A DNA stretch of 64,000 nucleotides, taken from the NCBI GenBank assembly GCA_009829735.1, contig CM020618.1:39036894-39100893 (forward strand), in the 5' to 3' direction. Position numbers and translations under genes: made by a program. Below are positions 31,244 to 40,574 of this stretch, one piece after another; position 1 is the stretch's first letter, and each line of letters starts with the position of its first letter. This DNA is from Pyropia yezoensis. Its lineage: Eukaryota; Rhodophyta; Bangiophyceae; Bangiales; Bangiaceae. The notes beneath the pieces were generated by a model. That model made no database searches. It worked only from the letters and a program-made list of their open reading frames with translations, and had not been told where the DNA came from.

Positions 31244-32389
31244 TTAAAGTCGGAGAACGCGATGCGCAAAGCGGCCGAGTACCTCCCAGGCCTCTGGCGT
31301 GGCACGCCAGCGCGTCTTGACGTAGCAGCGGAGCGTAGTCTCGACATATGCGTGCCCCATCATCTCCGCGATCATCGGCAGCGGGAGGCCGATGGCGTAC
31401 GCCTCGGTGCCCGCGCCGCTGCGGAGAGAGTGCCCCTGGTACTTGCCGCCGAGGGGCGCCGCCAGCGGCAGCAGTTCCAGCATGCGACGCAGCCAAGAGT
31501 TGGTGACGCGTGCGGCTAACCAGAAGCGGCGGGTTGGGGCGGGGAGGCTTGGGTCGGCGAAGAGCATTGCCTTGGGGTGGCGGTTGCCGGCGTCGTGGCG
31601 CGCGACGGTGAGCCGCAGAAGCAGCGAGACCTTGTCCGGCTTTGCTGGGTCACAGTCCAGCGGGACGGTAAACGCCAGGCGCTCCCGGCCGGTGCGCAGC
31701 GCCATCTTGAAGTCCACCACTTGAAGCTCCATGCCGTGCGGCGTGAAGGCGACGTCGCAGCGGCGCATACATGCCGCGGCTCCGGGACAGTTGAATAGCA
31801 CGTACCCGAGCAGCAGGCCAGCGCATTGGAGGCTCAGGTAGCAGTTGGGCGTGGCCAAGCTGAGGTCGCACACCCGCAGAATGTAGGAGGCCGGTAGTGG
31901 CATCCGCTGCAGCTGCAACTCGCCGCCCGCGCGCTCCAAGGCGTGCGCTCGGAACCCAAAGACGGCCAGCTGCACCAGCCTTGCCTTCGTAGGGTCATCG
32001 TGGCCGGCCAGGCGGTGCAAGGACGCCACGACGGACAGGTACTTGGCGAGCGACGGTGGCGCTAAGGCGCCCCGCTCCAGCTCGTACAACACATAGCCGA
32101 TGACCGTGGGGACCGAGGCGGGAAGGGGGTCACGGTTGTGCTGCGCGCAGTAGGTAAAGAACGCCCTGCACTTGGCCATGTAGGTGCGCTGGGTGTTGGG
32201 GCGGTAACCTTTGAGTAGCAGCTGCGTGGCCGCTTCCGGATTGTGCAGGTTTGCGACGACCGGCTGCACGACCTTGCGTGTTAGTACGTCCCAGCGTTGG
32301 GCGTCATTGCGTAGCGCGGGGTTCCCACGAAGCGGAATGCCACAGTCCGCCAAAAAGGCCGCCGAGCCGGCGACGACCTGGAACCGTGG
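31244..32389 (-). CDS. tyrosine recombinase, unit 2
   Basis: Same protein as in unit 1 with a few substitutions; the GHSLRSG and Tyr-containing boxes are conserved. Confidence 0.85.
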   Translation of the reverse strand, partial: PRFQVVAGSAAFLADCGIPLRGNPALRNDAQRWDVLTRKVVQPVVANLHNPEAATQLLLKGYRPNTQRTYMAKCRAFFTYCAQHNRDPLPASVPTVIGYVLYELERGALAPPSLAKYLSVVASLHRLAGHDDPTKARLVQLAVFGFRAHALERAGGELQLQRMPLPASYILRVCDLSLATPNCYLSLQCAGLLLGYVLFNCPGAAACMRRCDVAFTPHGMELQVVDFKMALRTGRERLAFTVPLDCDPAKPDKVSLLLRLTVARHDAGNRHPKAMLFADPSLPAPTRRFWLAARVTNSWLRRMLELLPLAAPLGGKYQGHSLRSGAGTEAYAIGLPLPMIAEMMGHAYVETTLRCYVKTRWRATPEAWEVLGRFAHRVLRL

Positions 32390-33237
32390 ATGTAGACGCC
32401 GTCCGTAATTGGTAGGCGCCGCCATTCGCTGCAGTTGTCGACCGCTCGCTGCCACCAAGGCTGGGCGCGCCACTCGGGAGCCACCAGGGTGACCGTCGCG
32501 CCGGTTGCCACAATCTTGTGGACGACCGGCCCAACAAGTTGGAAGGGTGGGTTGGCCCAGGCGTTCTCGCCGACCCAATCTTGGTCGAGCGCGTTCGTGG
32601 CCAGGGCGCCGGGGCATAGCCACCTTGAGTAGAAGCGCGGCGTCCGGGCGTTGTCGGTAGACGTAAAGAGGTCGACCGTGTGTGGCCCGTACAACGCGTC
32701 CAGGCGGCGGAAGGCGGACGGCTGCAGGGTCCAGTCCGTGCTGTCGTGCTCGCGCGAGAGCCGGTCCGCCCAAGCGTTGAGGACGGAAGAGACGTGTTTG
32801 ACCTGCAGCACGATGCCCATCTCTTGGCACAGCTCGTGCAGGTCGCGCATCTCTGCCATCAGCATCGGAGAGCGGGACGATGCTGCTCGGATGACATGCA
32901 GCGCCACCATAGAGTCTGTGCGCAATCGCAGGGTGGTGCCAGCTGGTATCAGGTGTCGGAAAGACTTGAGGGCGCGCGTGACCGCGCCCAGCTCCAGACA
33001 GTTGATGTGCAGGCCGTTCCGGTCGATCCCATGGTAGCCGCGGGCCTCGACCCCCAGGTCTAGGACTGCTCCCCAGCCAACGCCGCTGGCGTCCGTGTCC
33101 AGGAGCATCGTCGCAGCTCCGGGCCACAGAGGGCGGCCGGTGGCGGCGTGCGACTGAAGGTCCGTCCACCAGCGCAGGTCTCGTAAGGCCAGGTGGCCTA
33201 AGCGGGCGTGACCGGAGCGGGGGCGGCGGCGCTGCAA
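32281..33237 (-). CDS. RNase H region, unit 2
   Basis: Same 318-residue frame as unit 1, with all RNase H motifs conserved. Confidence 0.85.
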   Translation of the reverse strand: MQRRRPRSGHARLGHLALRDLRWWTDLQSHAATGRPLWPGAATMLLDTDASGVGWGAVLDLGVEARGYHGIDRNGLHINCLELGAVTRALKSFRHLIPAGTTLRLRTDSMVALHVIRAASSRSPMLMAEMRDLHELCQEMGIVLQVKHVSSVLNAWADRLSREHDSTDWTLQPSAFRRLDALYGPHTVDLFTSTDNARTPRFYSRWLCPGALATNALDQDWVGENAWANPPFQLVGPVVHKIVATGATVTLVAPEWRAQPWWQRAVDNCSEWRRLPITDGVYIHGSRSSPARRPFWRTVAFRFVGTPRYAMTPNAGTY

Positions 33238-33372
33238 GGCGATGTAAAGACTGCGGAGGTGGTATCGTGCGGTTGGGACCGACAGGGAGGTAGAGACGGC
33301 GGCTCCGCAAAATCGACGGAGTGCCGCGAAGCTGACCCACCGTCGGTTGGCCGTTCCTTGACGCGACAGGGC

Positions 33373-34218
33373 CTACGCGGCCGCGACCAGCTTGTCCACC
33401 CTGTCGGGAGGCAGTAAAAAGCTTGCGAGGCGCGTGTCGACCAGGTGCCCAAGGAGGCGCACCTGGGTCGGGCCATCTCGCACGCCGTTGGTCGGGTGGA
33501 TGCGCAGGCCTAGCTCGCCAAACAGCTGTTCGACCATCTTGTATGCCGCCACTGCCTGCTCGCGCGTCGCCGGGCGCCCCACTGGGGCGGGCGGCGCGCC
33601 GCCAAAGTCGTCCACGTACGCCATCATGCGGAAGCCCTCGGCTCGGAGGTGGGCGACGACGGGGCGCATCACCTTGGTCCAGATGAGGCACGCTGGGGCG
33701 AGCCCGAAGGGCATGGTGACCGGAACGAACCAGCGGCCAAGACACCGGAACGCGAGGAGCTTCCGGTCCTCGGGGCGCAAGACCAGGTGGTGGTACGCGT
33801 CTTTCACGTCCCACGTGAGAAGCGCGTCGTTGGGGCGGAGCGTCTGTGCGAGCTCGGGCAAGGTCTCGTACTTGCAACTGGCCACGTTGATGAAGGCATT
33901 CTGGTGCTTGTAGTCCAGCACCGCGCGGGGCTTGTTGGCCGTGTGGGCGACGAAGGCCGAGCTCACACAGACCAGCTCGCTGATCTCGTCCGGTTCGGTC
34001 AGCTCCAGGATGTACTTGTTGTCGAGCTCCCGCTGTATCTCGCCCGTGAGGAACGTGCGGTCGTCGGGCGTCAGCTGGTACTCGACGGAGACGAACGGGA
34101 AGGGCGTGGACGTCCACTCGATCTTGACCCCATTCTCGATCGTGTCCGCGACCCATGGGGAGACGCCCATCCGCAGCCAACGCGGAAGGGCGGCCCTCAG
34201 AGCCTCGTACACTGGCAC
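33373..34218 (-). CDS. reverse transcriptase, unit 2
   Basis: Same frame and motifs as unit 1, including YVDDF. Confidence 0.87.
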   Translation of the reverse strand: MPVYEALRAALPRWLRMGVSPWVADTIENGVKIEWTSTPFPFVSVEYQLTPDDRTFLTGEIQRELDNKYILELTEPDEISELVCVSSAFVAHTANKPRAVLDYKHQNAFINVASCKYETLPELAQTLRPNDALLTWDVKDAYHHLVLRPEDRKLLAFRCLGRWFVPVTMPFGLAPACLIWTKVMRPVVAHLRAEGFRMMAYVDDFGGAPPAPVGRPATREQAVAAYKMVEQLFGELGLRIHPTNGVRDGPTQVRLLGHLVDTRLASFLLPPDRVDKLVAAA

Positions 34219-34343
34219 TACCGCTGGTGGGCTGGGCCGTGGCAGCCGCGGTTTGTGCTTGCGGCGGCGTGTTCCGCCGCTCTTGCTCTCTGGGCCTGGA
34301 ACCGCGGCGGGGGAGACGCTGCCCCGACGCGGCTGCTCGAAAC

Positions 34344-35528
34344 TTAGGCGCGGCCGCCGCCGCGGCCGCGGCCGCTGCCGCCACCACCGCGGCCGCCCCG
34401 TGCGCCACCGGCGACACGCCCACCGCCACCACCGCGGCCGGCACGGGCGGGGGAACGCGCGCGGGAGCCTTGAGTAGGGGCGGCGGCACGGTTGGCCCGT
34501 TGCGGGTAGGAGAAACCGCGCTCTGCGGCTCCGACCTTGGCAGAGGCAGTAGTCTCGGCCCGCGCGACGCGGGAGAGGAAGCGGCGCGCTCCGTCGCCGC
34601 GGAGCGAGTTGCGCAGGACGGCGTCAGCGTGGGAGAACGCGTTCGCGAGGTTGGGCTCAGACTGCCGCAGCGCGAGGTAGTCGTAGCGCGAGACGCCGAG
34701 AGCGTAGATGCGTCGAGTCGTGCCGACGATGTACTCGAGCTGCTCCTCGAGGAGGGCGACGGTGGGACCGTCGGTGTGCTGGGCCGCGAGCGCGTCGTTG
34801 AAGAGCTGCTCGGTCCAAGCGAGGCTGCAGTACCACTGGCGTGCCTCGAGCTCGTCGCGGCTGCCGACGGAGAAGGTCGCCGTGTGAACGGGGTCGGCAG
34901 GGGTGAAGGGCATGGGCATGCCGTCGGACCGGAGGACGGACCGGGGGATGTCAAAGCCCTGGAGCCAGTCGGTAGGCGTGTAGGAGCGGTAGAAGTCGAA
35001 GCCGTCGTCGTACGCGGCGACCTCGTCGAGCCCGCTGCATGACGCGCGGCCGCTGCCGCGCCGCGCCCGACCGTTACCAGGCTGCCCCCCCCACGCGTCG
35101 TCGTCGTTGGACGCGGCGCCGTCGTCGTCGTGGCGCGCGTAGTCGCCGACCGCGTCGCCACCGAGGGGCGCGTCGCCAAGGACCGCCGCGCGAGGGGGGC
35201 CGCCCCCGCCGACGGCGGCGGGGGCGGAGACGCCGGCGGCAAGCGGGCCGTCGGCGTCTGCGGCGACCGACGAGGCTGGGACGCCGTCAACCGCCGCGCC
35301 GCCTCCACCGCCAGCGCCAACTGGCGCTCCGCCACTGCCGACCGCGTCATGCGGGGGAGCGGCGGCATCTCGGGCGGTGAGGTCGGCCCGCGCCGCCGAC
35401 AGGTCCGTCCGCGTCTGCGTCAGGTCCGCCTCGGCCTCAGCCAGACGGGCGCGCAGTGCGGCCAGCTCTGTCGCCGGGGTGGCAGCCGCCTCTAGGGAGG
35501 GAGAGGCAGTCGCGGAGCCACCTGCCAT
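34344..35528 (-). CDS. gag-like ORF1, unit 2
   Basis: 394 residues from an ATG, the same as unit 1: coiled coil, helical core and RGG tail. Confidence 0.65.
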   Translation of the reverse strand: MAGGSATASPSLEAAATPATELAALRARLAEAEADLTQTRTDLSAARADLTARDAAAPPHDAVGSGGAPVGAGGGGGAAVDGVPASSVAADADGPLAAGVSAPAAVGGGGPPRAAVLGDAPLGGDAVGDYARHDDDGAASNDDDAWGGQPGNGRARRGSGRASCSGLDEVAAYDDGFDFYRSYTPTDWLQGFDIPRSVLRSDGMPMPFTPADPVHTATFSVGSRDELEARQWYCSLAWTEQLFNDALAAQHTDGPTVALLEEQLEYIVGTTRRIYALGVSRYDYLALRQSEPNLANAFSHADAVLRNSLRGDGARRFLSRVARAETTASAKVGAAERGFSYPQRANRAAAPTQGSRARSPARAGRGGGGGRVAGGARGGRGGGGSGRGRGGGRA

Positions 35529-36202
35529 CGTACACCACCGCGGGCGGGGTGGAGCGTGTCACGGAGCCACAGGCAAAGGCCTGGGAGGGGGGAGTTTCTT
35601 CGAGCGCGGCAGCGCGAGAAGATACGGACGCTGCCGACCCAGCCGGTCGGCGGCGGACGCTCGCCCCCCGCCGCTTATCTTGCGGCGGGGGGGGGGCTCG
35701 CGCACCGCAGCCCCCCGCCCCCACGGGAGCCGGTGGGCGCAGGCCAGACGGAGCGGAGCCGGCACAGCCGGCGCAGCTGCAGGCGCGGGCGCGCCGCGCC
35801 GCGGCCGCCGACCGACAGGAGAGGCGGCAAACACAGCCGCCCGTGGGCGGCCGCGCAAGAGCAGACAGTGCGGGAGAGGGGGCGCGTAGCCTCCGCCGTG
35901 CGCGGCACGATGCAGCCGCCGGGGAGGCTCCCCGGCGGTGAGTGGGCGCCTCCGCCGCAGCGGCGCCCGCCAAACGCACGGACAGGGAGAGGGAGAGAGG
36001 GCGGTCGTGGCACAGCGTCGGGCGACCGACAGAGGATGGCACCCGCCGGGGTGCCGCAGCGGCTGCGACCGCTCTCCCACCTTGGGCAGCACGTCGCGCC
36101 CCCCGCGGCGCAGCGGCCGCAAATAATTCGGCAGGCCGGTTACCGGAAGAATCAAAGACTCATAGACATAACCAGTAGGAAGCCCGGGGGGAAGATGCGC
36201 CA

Positions 36203-37348
36203 TTAAAGTCGGAGAACGCGATGCGCAAAGCGGCCGAGTACCTCCCAGGCCTCTGGCGTGGCACGCCAGCGCGTCTTGACGTAGCAGCGGAGCGTAGTCT
36301 CGACATATGTGTGCCCCATCATCTCCGCGATCATCGGCAGCGGGAGGCCGATGGCGTACGCCTCGGTGCCCGCGCCGCTGCGGAGAGAGTGCCCCTGGTA
36401 CTTGCCGCCGAGGGGCGCCGCCAGCGGCAGCAGTTCCAGCATGCGACGCAGCCAAGAGTTGGTGACGCGTGCGGCTAACCAGAAGCGGCGGGTTGGGGCG
36501 GGGAGGCTTGGGTCGGCGAAGAGCATTGCCTTGGGGTGGCGGTTGCCGGCGTCGTGGCGCGCGACGGTGAGCCGCAGAAGCAGCGAGACCTTGTCCGGCT
36601 TTGCTGGGTCACAGTCCAGCGGGACGGTAAACGCCAGGCGCTCCCGGCCGGTGCGCAGCGCCATCTTGAAGTCCACCACTTGAAGCTCCATGCCGTGCGG
36701 CGTGAAGGCGACGTCGCAGCGGCGCATACATGCCGCGGCTCCGGGACAGTTGAATAGCACGTACCCGAGCAGCAGGCCAGCGCATTGGAGGCTCAGGTAG
36801 CAGTTGGGCGTGGCCAAGCTGAGGTCGCACACCCGCAGAATGTAGGAGGCCGGTAGTGGCATCCGCTGCAGCTGCAACTCGCCGCCCGCGCGCTCCAAGG
36901 CGTGCGCTCGGAACCCAAAGACGGCCAGCTGCACCAGCTTGGCCTTCGTAGGGTCATCGTGGCCGGCCAGGCGGTGCAAGGACGCCACGACGGACAGGTA
37001 CTTGGCGAGCGACGGTGGCGCTAAGGCGCCCCGCTCCAGCTCGTACAACACATAGCCGATGACCGTGGGGACCGAGGCGGGAAGGGGGTCACGGTTGTGC
37101 TGCGCGCAGTAGGTAAAGAACGCCCTGCACTTGGCCATGTAGGTGCGCTGGGTGTTGGGGCGGTAACCTTTGAGTAGCAGCTGCGTGGCCGCTTCCGGAT
37201 TGTGCAGGTTTGCGACGACCGGCTGCACGACCTTGCGTGTTAGTACGTCCCAGCGTTGGGCGTCATTGCGTAGCGCGGGGTTCCCACGAAGCGGAATGCC
37301 ACAGTCCGCCAAAAAGGCCGCCGAGCCGGCGACGACCTGGAACCGTGG
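36203..37348 (-). CDS. tyrosine recombinase, unit 3
   Basis: Same protein as in unit 1 with a few substitutions. Confidence 0.85.
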   Translation of the reverse strand, partial: PRFQVVAGSAAFLADCGIPLRGNPALRNDAQRWDVLTRKVVQPVVANLHNPEAATQLLLKGYRPNTQRTYMAKCRAFFTYCAQHNRDPLPASVPTVIGYVLYELERGALAPPSLAKYLSVVASLHRLAGHDDPTKAKLVQLAVFGFRAHALERAGGELQLQRMPLPASYILRVCDLSLATPNCYLSLQCAGLLLGYVLFNCPGAAACMRRCDVAFTPHGMELQVVDFKMALRTGRERLAFTVPLDCDPAKPDKVSLLLRLTVARHDAGNRHPKAMLFADPSLPAPTRRFWLAARVTNSWLRRMLELLPLAAPLGGKYQGHSLRSGAGTEAYAIGLPLPMIAEMMGHTYVETTLRCYVKTRWRATPEAWEVLGRFAHRVLRL

Positions 37349-38196
37349 ATGTAGACGCCGTCCGTAATTGGTAGGCGCCGCCATTCGCTGCAGTTGTCGA
37401 CCGCTCGCTGCCACCAAGGCTGGGCGCGCCACTCGGGAGCCACCAGGGTGACCGTCGCGCCGGTTGCCACAATCTTGTGGACGACCGGCCCAACAAGTTG
37501 GAAGGGTGGGTTGGCCCAGGCGTTCTCGCCGACCCAATCTTGGTCGAGCGCGTTCGTGGCCAGGGCGCCGGGGCATAGCCACCTTGAGTAGAAGCGCGGC
37601 GTCCGGGCGTTGTCGGTAGACGTAAAGAGGTCGACCGTGTGTGGCCCGTACAACGCGTCCAGGCGGCGGAAGGCGGACGGCTGCAGGGTCCAGTCCGTGC
37701 TGTCGTGCTCGCGCGAGAGCCGGTCTGCCCAAGCGTTGAGGACGGAAGAGACGTGTTTGACCTGCAGCACGATGCCCATCTCTTGGCACAGCTCGTGCAG
37801 GTCGCGCATCTCTGCCATCAGCATCGGAGAGCGGGACGATGCTGCTCGGATGACATGCAGCGCCACCATAGAGTCTGTGCGCAATCGCAGGGTGGTGCCA
37901 GCTGGTATCAGGTGTCGGAAAGACTTGAGGGCGCGCGTGACCGCGCCCAGCTCCAGACAGTTGATGTGCAGGCCGTTCCGGTCGATCCCATGGTAGCCGC
38001 GGGCCTCGACCCCCAGGTCTAGGACTGCTCCCCAGCCAACGCCGCTGGCGTCCGTGTCCAGGAGCATCGTCGCAGCTCCGGGCCACAGAGGGCGGCCGGT
38101 GGCGGCGTGCGACTGAAGGTCCGTCCACCAGCGCAGGTCTCGTAAGGCCAGGTGGCCTAAGCGGGCGTGACCGGAGCGGGGGTGGCGGCGCTGCAA
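37240..38196 (-). CDS. RNase H region, unit 3
   Basis: Same 318-residue frame as unit 1. Confidence 0.85.
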   Translation of the reverse strand: MQRRHPRSGHARLGHLALRDLRWWTDLQSHAATGRPLWPGAATMLLDTDASGVGWGAVLDLGVEARGYHGIDRNGLHINCLELGAVTRALKSFRHLIPAGTTLRLRTDSMVALHVIRAASSRSPMLMAEMRDLHELCQEMGIVLQVKHVSSVLNAWADRLSREHDSTDWTLQPSAFRRLDALYGPHTVDLFTSTDNARTPRFYSRWLCPGALATNALDQDWVGENAWANPPFQLVGPVVHKIVATGATVTLVAPEWRAQPWWQRAVDNCSEWRRLPITDGVYIHGSRSSPARRPFWRTVAFRFVGTPRYAMTPNAGTY

Positions 38197-38331
38197 GGCG
38201 ATGTAAAGACTGCGGAGGTGGTATCGTGCGGTTGGGACCGACAGGGAGGTAGAGACGGCGGCTCCGCAAAATCGACGGAGTGCCGCGAAGCTGACCCACC
38301 GTCGGTCGGCCGTTCCTTGACGCGACAGGGC

Positions 38332-39177
38332 CTACGCGGCCGCGACCAGCTTGTCCACCCTGTCGGGAGGCAGTAAAAAGCTTGCGAGGCGCGTTTCGAC
38401 CAGGTGCCCAAGGAGGCGCACCTGGGTCGGGCCATCTCGCACGCCGTTGGTCGGGTGGATGCGCAGGCCTAGCTCGCCAAACAGCTGTTCGACCATCTTG
38501 TATGCCGCCACTGCCTGCTCGCGCGTCGCCGGGCGCCCCACTGGGGCGGGCGGCGCGCCGCCAAAGTCGTCCACGTACGCCATCATGCGGAAGCCCTCGG
38601 CTCGGAGGTGGGCGACGACGGGGCGCATCACCTTGGTCCAGATGAGGCACGCTGGGGCGAGCCCGAAGGGCATGGTGACCGGAACGAACCAGCGGCCAAG
38701 ACACCGGAACGCGAGGAGCTTCCGGTCCTCGGGGCGCAAGACCAGGTGGTGGTACGCGTCTTTCACGTCCCACGTGAGAAGCGCGTCGTTGGGGCGGAGC
38801 GTCTGTGCGAGCTCGGGCAAGGTCTCGTACTTGCAACTGGCCACGTTGATGAAGGCATTCTGGTGCTTGTAGTCCAGCACCGCGCGGGGCTTGTTGGCCG
38901 TGTGGGCGACGAAGGCCGAGCTCACACAGACCAGCTCGCTGATCTCGTCCGGTTCGGTCAGCTCCAGGATGTACTTGTTGTCGAGCTCCCGCTGTATCTC
39001 GCCCGTGAGGAACGTGCGGTCGTCGGGCGTCAGCTGGTACTCGACGGAGACGAACGGGAAGGGCGTGGACGTCCACTCGATCTTGACCCCATTCTCGATC
39101 GTGTCCGCGACCCATGGGGAGACGCCCATCCGCAGCCAACGCGGAAGGGCGGCCCTCAGAGCCTCGTACACTGGCAC
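38332..39177 (-). CDS. reverse transcriptase, unit 3
   Basis: Same frame and catalytic boxes as unit 1. Confidence 0.87.
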   Translation of the reverse strand: MPVYEALRAALPRWLRMGVSPWVADTIENGVKIEWTSTPFPFVSVEYQLTPDDRTFLTGEIQRELDNKYILELTEPDEISELVCVSSAFVAHTANKPRAVLDYKHQNAFINVASCKYETLPELAQTLRPNDALLTWDVKDAYHHLVLRPEDRKLLAFRCLGRWFVPVTMPFGLAPACLIWTKVMRPVVAHLRAEGFRMMAYVDDFGGAPPAPVGRPATREQAVAAYKMVEQLFGELGLRIHPTNGVRDGPTQVRLLGHLVETRLASFLLPPDRVDKLVAAA

Positions 39178-39302
39178 TACCGCTGGTGGGCTGGGCCGTG
39201 GCAGCCGCGGTTTGTGCTTGCGGCGGCGTGTTCCGCCGCTCTTGCTCTCTGGGCCTGGAACCGCGGCGGGGGAGACGCTGCCCCGACGCGGCTGCTCGAA
39301 AC

Positions 39303-40487
39303 TTAGGCGCGGCCGCCGCCGCGGCCGCGGCCGCTGCCGCCACCACCGCGGCCGCCCCGTGCGCCACCGGCGACACGCCCGCCGCCACCACCGCGGCCGG
39401 CACGGGCGGGGGAACGCGCGCGGGAGCCTTGGGTAGGGGCGGCGGCACGGTTGGCCCGTTGCGGGTAGGAGAAACCGCGCTCTGCGGCTCCGACCTTGGC
39501 AGAGGCAGTAGTCTCGGCCCGCGCGACGCGGGAGAGGAAGCGGCGCGCTCCGTCGCCGCGGAGCGAGTTGCGCAGGACGGCGTCAGCGTGGGAGAACGCG
39601 TTCGCGAGGTTGGGCTCAGACTGCCGCAGCGCGAGGTAGTCGTAGCGCGAGACGCCGAGAGCGTAGATGCGTCGAGTCGTGCCGACGATGTACTCGAGCT
39701 GCTCCTCGAGGAGGGCGACGGTGGGACCGTCGGTGTGCTGGGCCGCGAGCGCGTCGTTGAAGAGCTGCTCGGTCCAAGCGAGGCTGCAGTACCACTGGCG
39801 TGCCTCGAGCTCGTCGCGGCTGCCGACGGAGAAGGTCGCCGTGTGAACGGGGTCGGCAGGGGTGAAGGGCATGGGCATGCCGTCGGACCGGAGGACGGAC
39901 CGGGGGATGTCAAAGCCCTGGAGCCAGTCGGTAGGCGTGTAGGAGCGGTAGAAGTCGAAGCCGTCGTCGTACGCGGCGACCTCGTCGAGCCCGCTGCATG
40001 ACGCGCGGCCGCTGCCGCGCCGCGCCCGACCGTTACCAGGCTGCCCCCCCCACGCGTCGTCGTCGTTGGACGCGGCGCCGTCGTCGTCGTGGCGCGCGTA
40101 GTCGCCGACCGCGTCGCCACCGAGGGGCGCGTCGCCAAGGACCGCCGCGCGAGGGGGGCCGCCCCCGCCGACGGCGGCGGGGGCGGAGACGCCGGCGGCA
40201 AGCGGGCCGTCGGCGTCTGCGGCGACCGACGAGGCTGGGACGCCGTCAACCGCCGCGCCGCCTCCACCGCCAGCGCCAACTGGCGCTCCGCCACTGCCGA
40301 CCGCGTCATGCGGGGGGGCGGCGGCATCTCGGGCGGTGAGGTCGGCCCGCGCCGCCGACAGGTCCGTCCGCGTCTGCGTCAGGTCCGCCTCGGCCTCAGC
40401 CAGACGGGCGCGCAGTGCGGCCAGCTCTGTCGCCGGGGTGGCAGCCGCCTCTAGGGAGGGAGAGGCAGTCGCGGAGCCACCTGCCAT
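39303..40487 (-). CDS. gag-like ORF1, unit 3
   Basis: Same 394-residue protein as unit 1. Confidence 0.65.
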   Translation of the reverse strand: MAGGSATASPSLEAAATPATELAALRARLAEAEADLTQTRTDLSAARADLTARDAAAPPHDAVGSGGAPVGAGGGGGAAVDGVPASSVAADADGPLAAGVSAPAAVGGGGPPRAAVLGDAPLGGDAVGDYARHDDDGAASNDDDAWGGQPGNGRARRGSGRASCSGLDEVAAYDDGFDFYRSYTPTDWLQGFDIPRSVLRSDGMPMPFTPADPVHTATFSVGSRDELEARQWYCSLAWTEQLFNDALAAQHTDGPTVALLEEQLEYIVGTTRRIYALGVSRYDYLALRQSEPNLANAFSHADAVLRNSLRGDGARRFLSRVARAETTASAKVGAAERGFSYPQRANRAAAPTQGSRARSPARAGRGGGGGRVAGGARGGRGGGGSGRGRGGGRA

Positions 40488-40574
40488 CGTACACCACCGC
40501 GGGCGGGGTGGAGCGTGTCACGGAGCCACAGGCAAAGGCCTGGGAGGGGGGAGTTTCTTCGAGCGCGGCAGCGC

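Larger units (their letters stand above)
30657..35615 (-). mobile_element. array unit 2 (DIRS-like)
   Basis: Same parts at +4,959: spacer 30657-31243, recombinase about 31244-32389, RNase H 32281-33237, reverse transcriptase 33373-34218, gag-like 34344-35528. Nearly identical to unit 1. Confidence 0.85.
35616..40574 (-). mobile_element. array unit 3 (DIRS-like)
   Basis: Same parts at +9,918 from unit 1: spacer 35616-36202, recombinase about 36203-37348, RNase H 37240-38196, reverse transcriptase 38332-39177, gag-like 39303-40487. Nearly identical to the others. Confidence 0.85.
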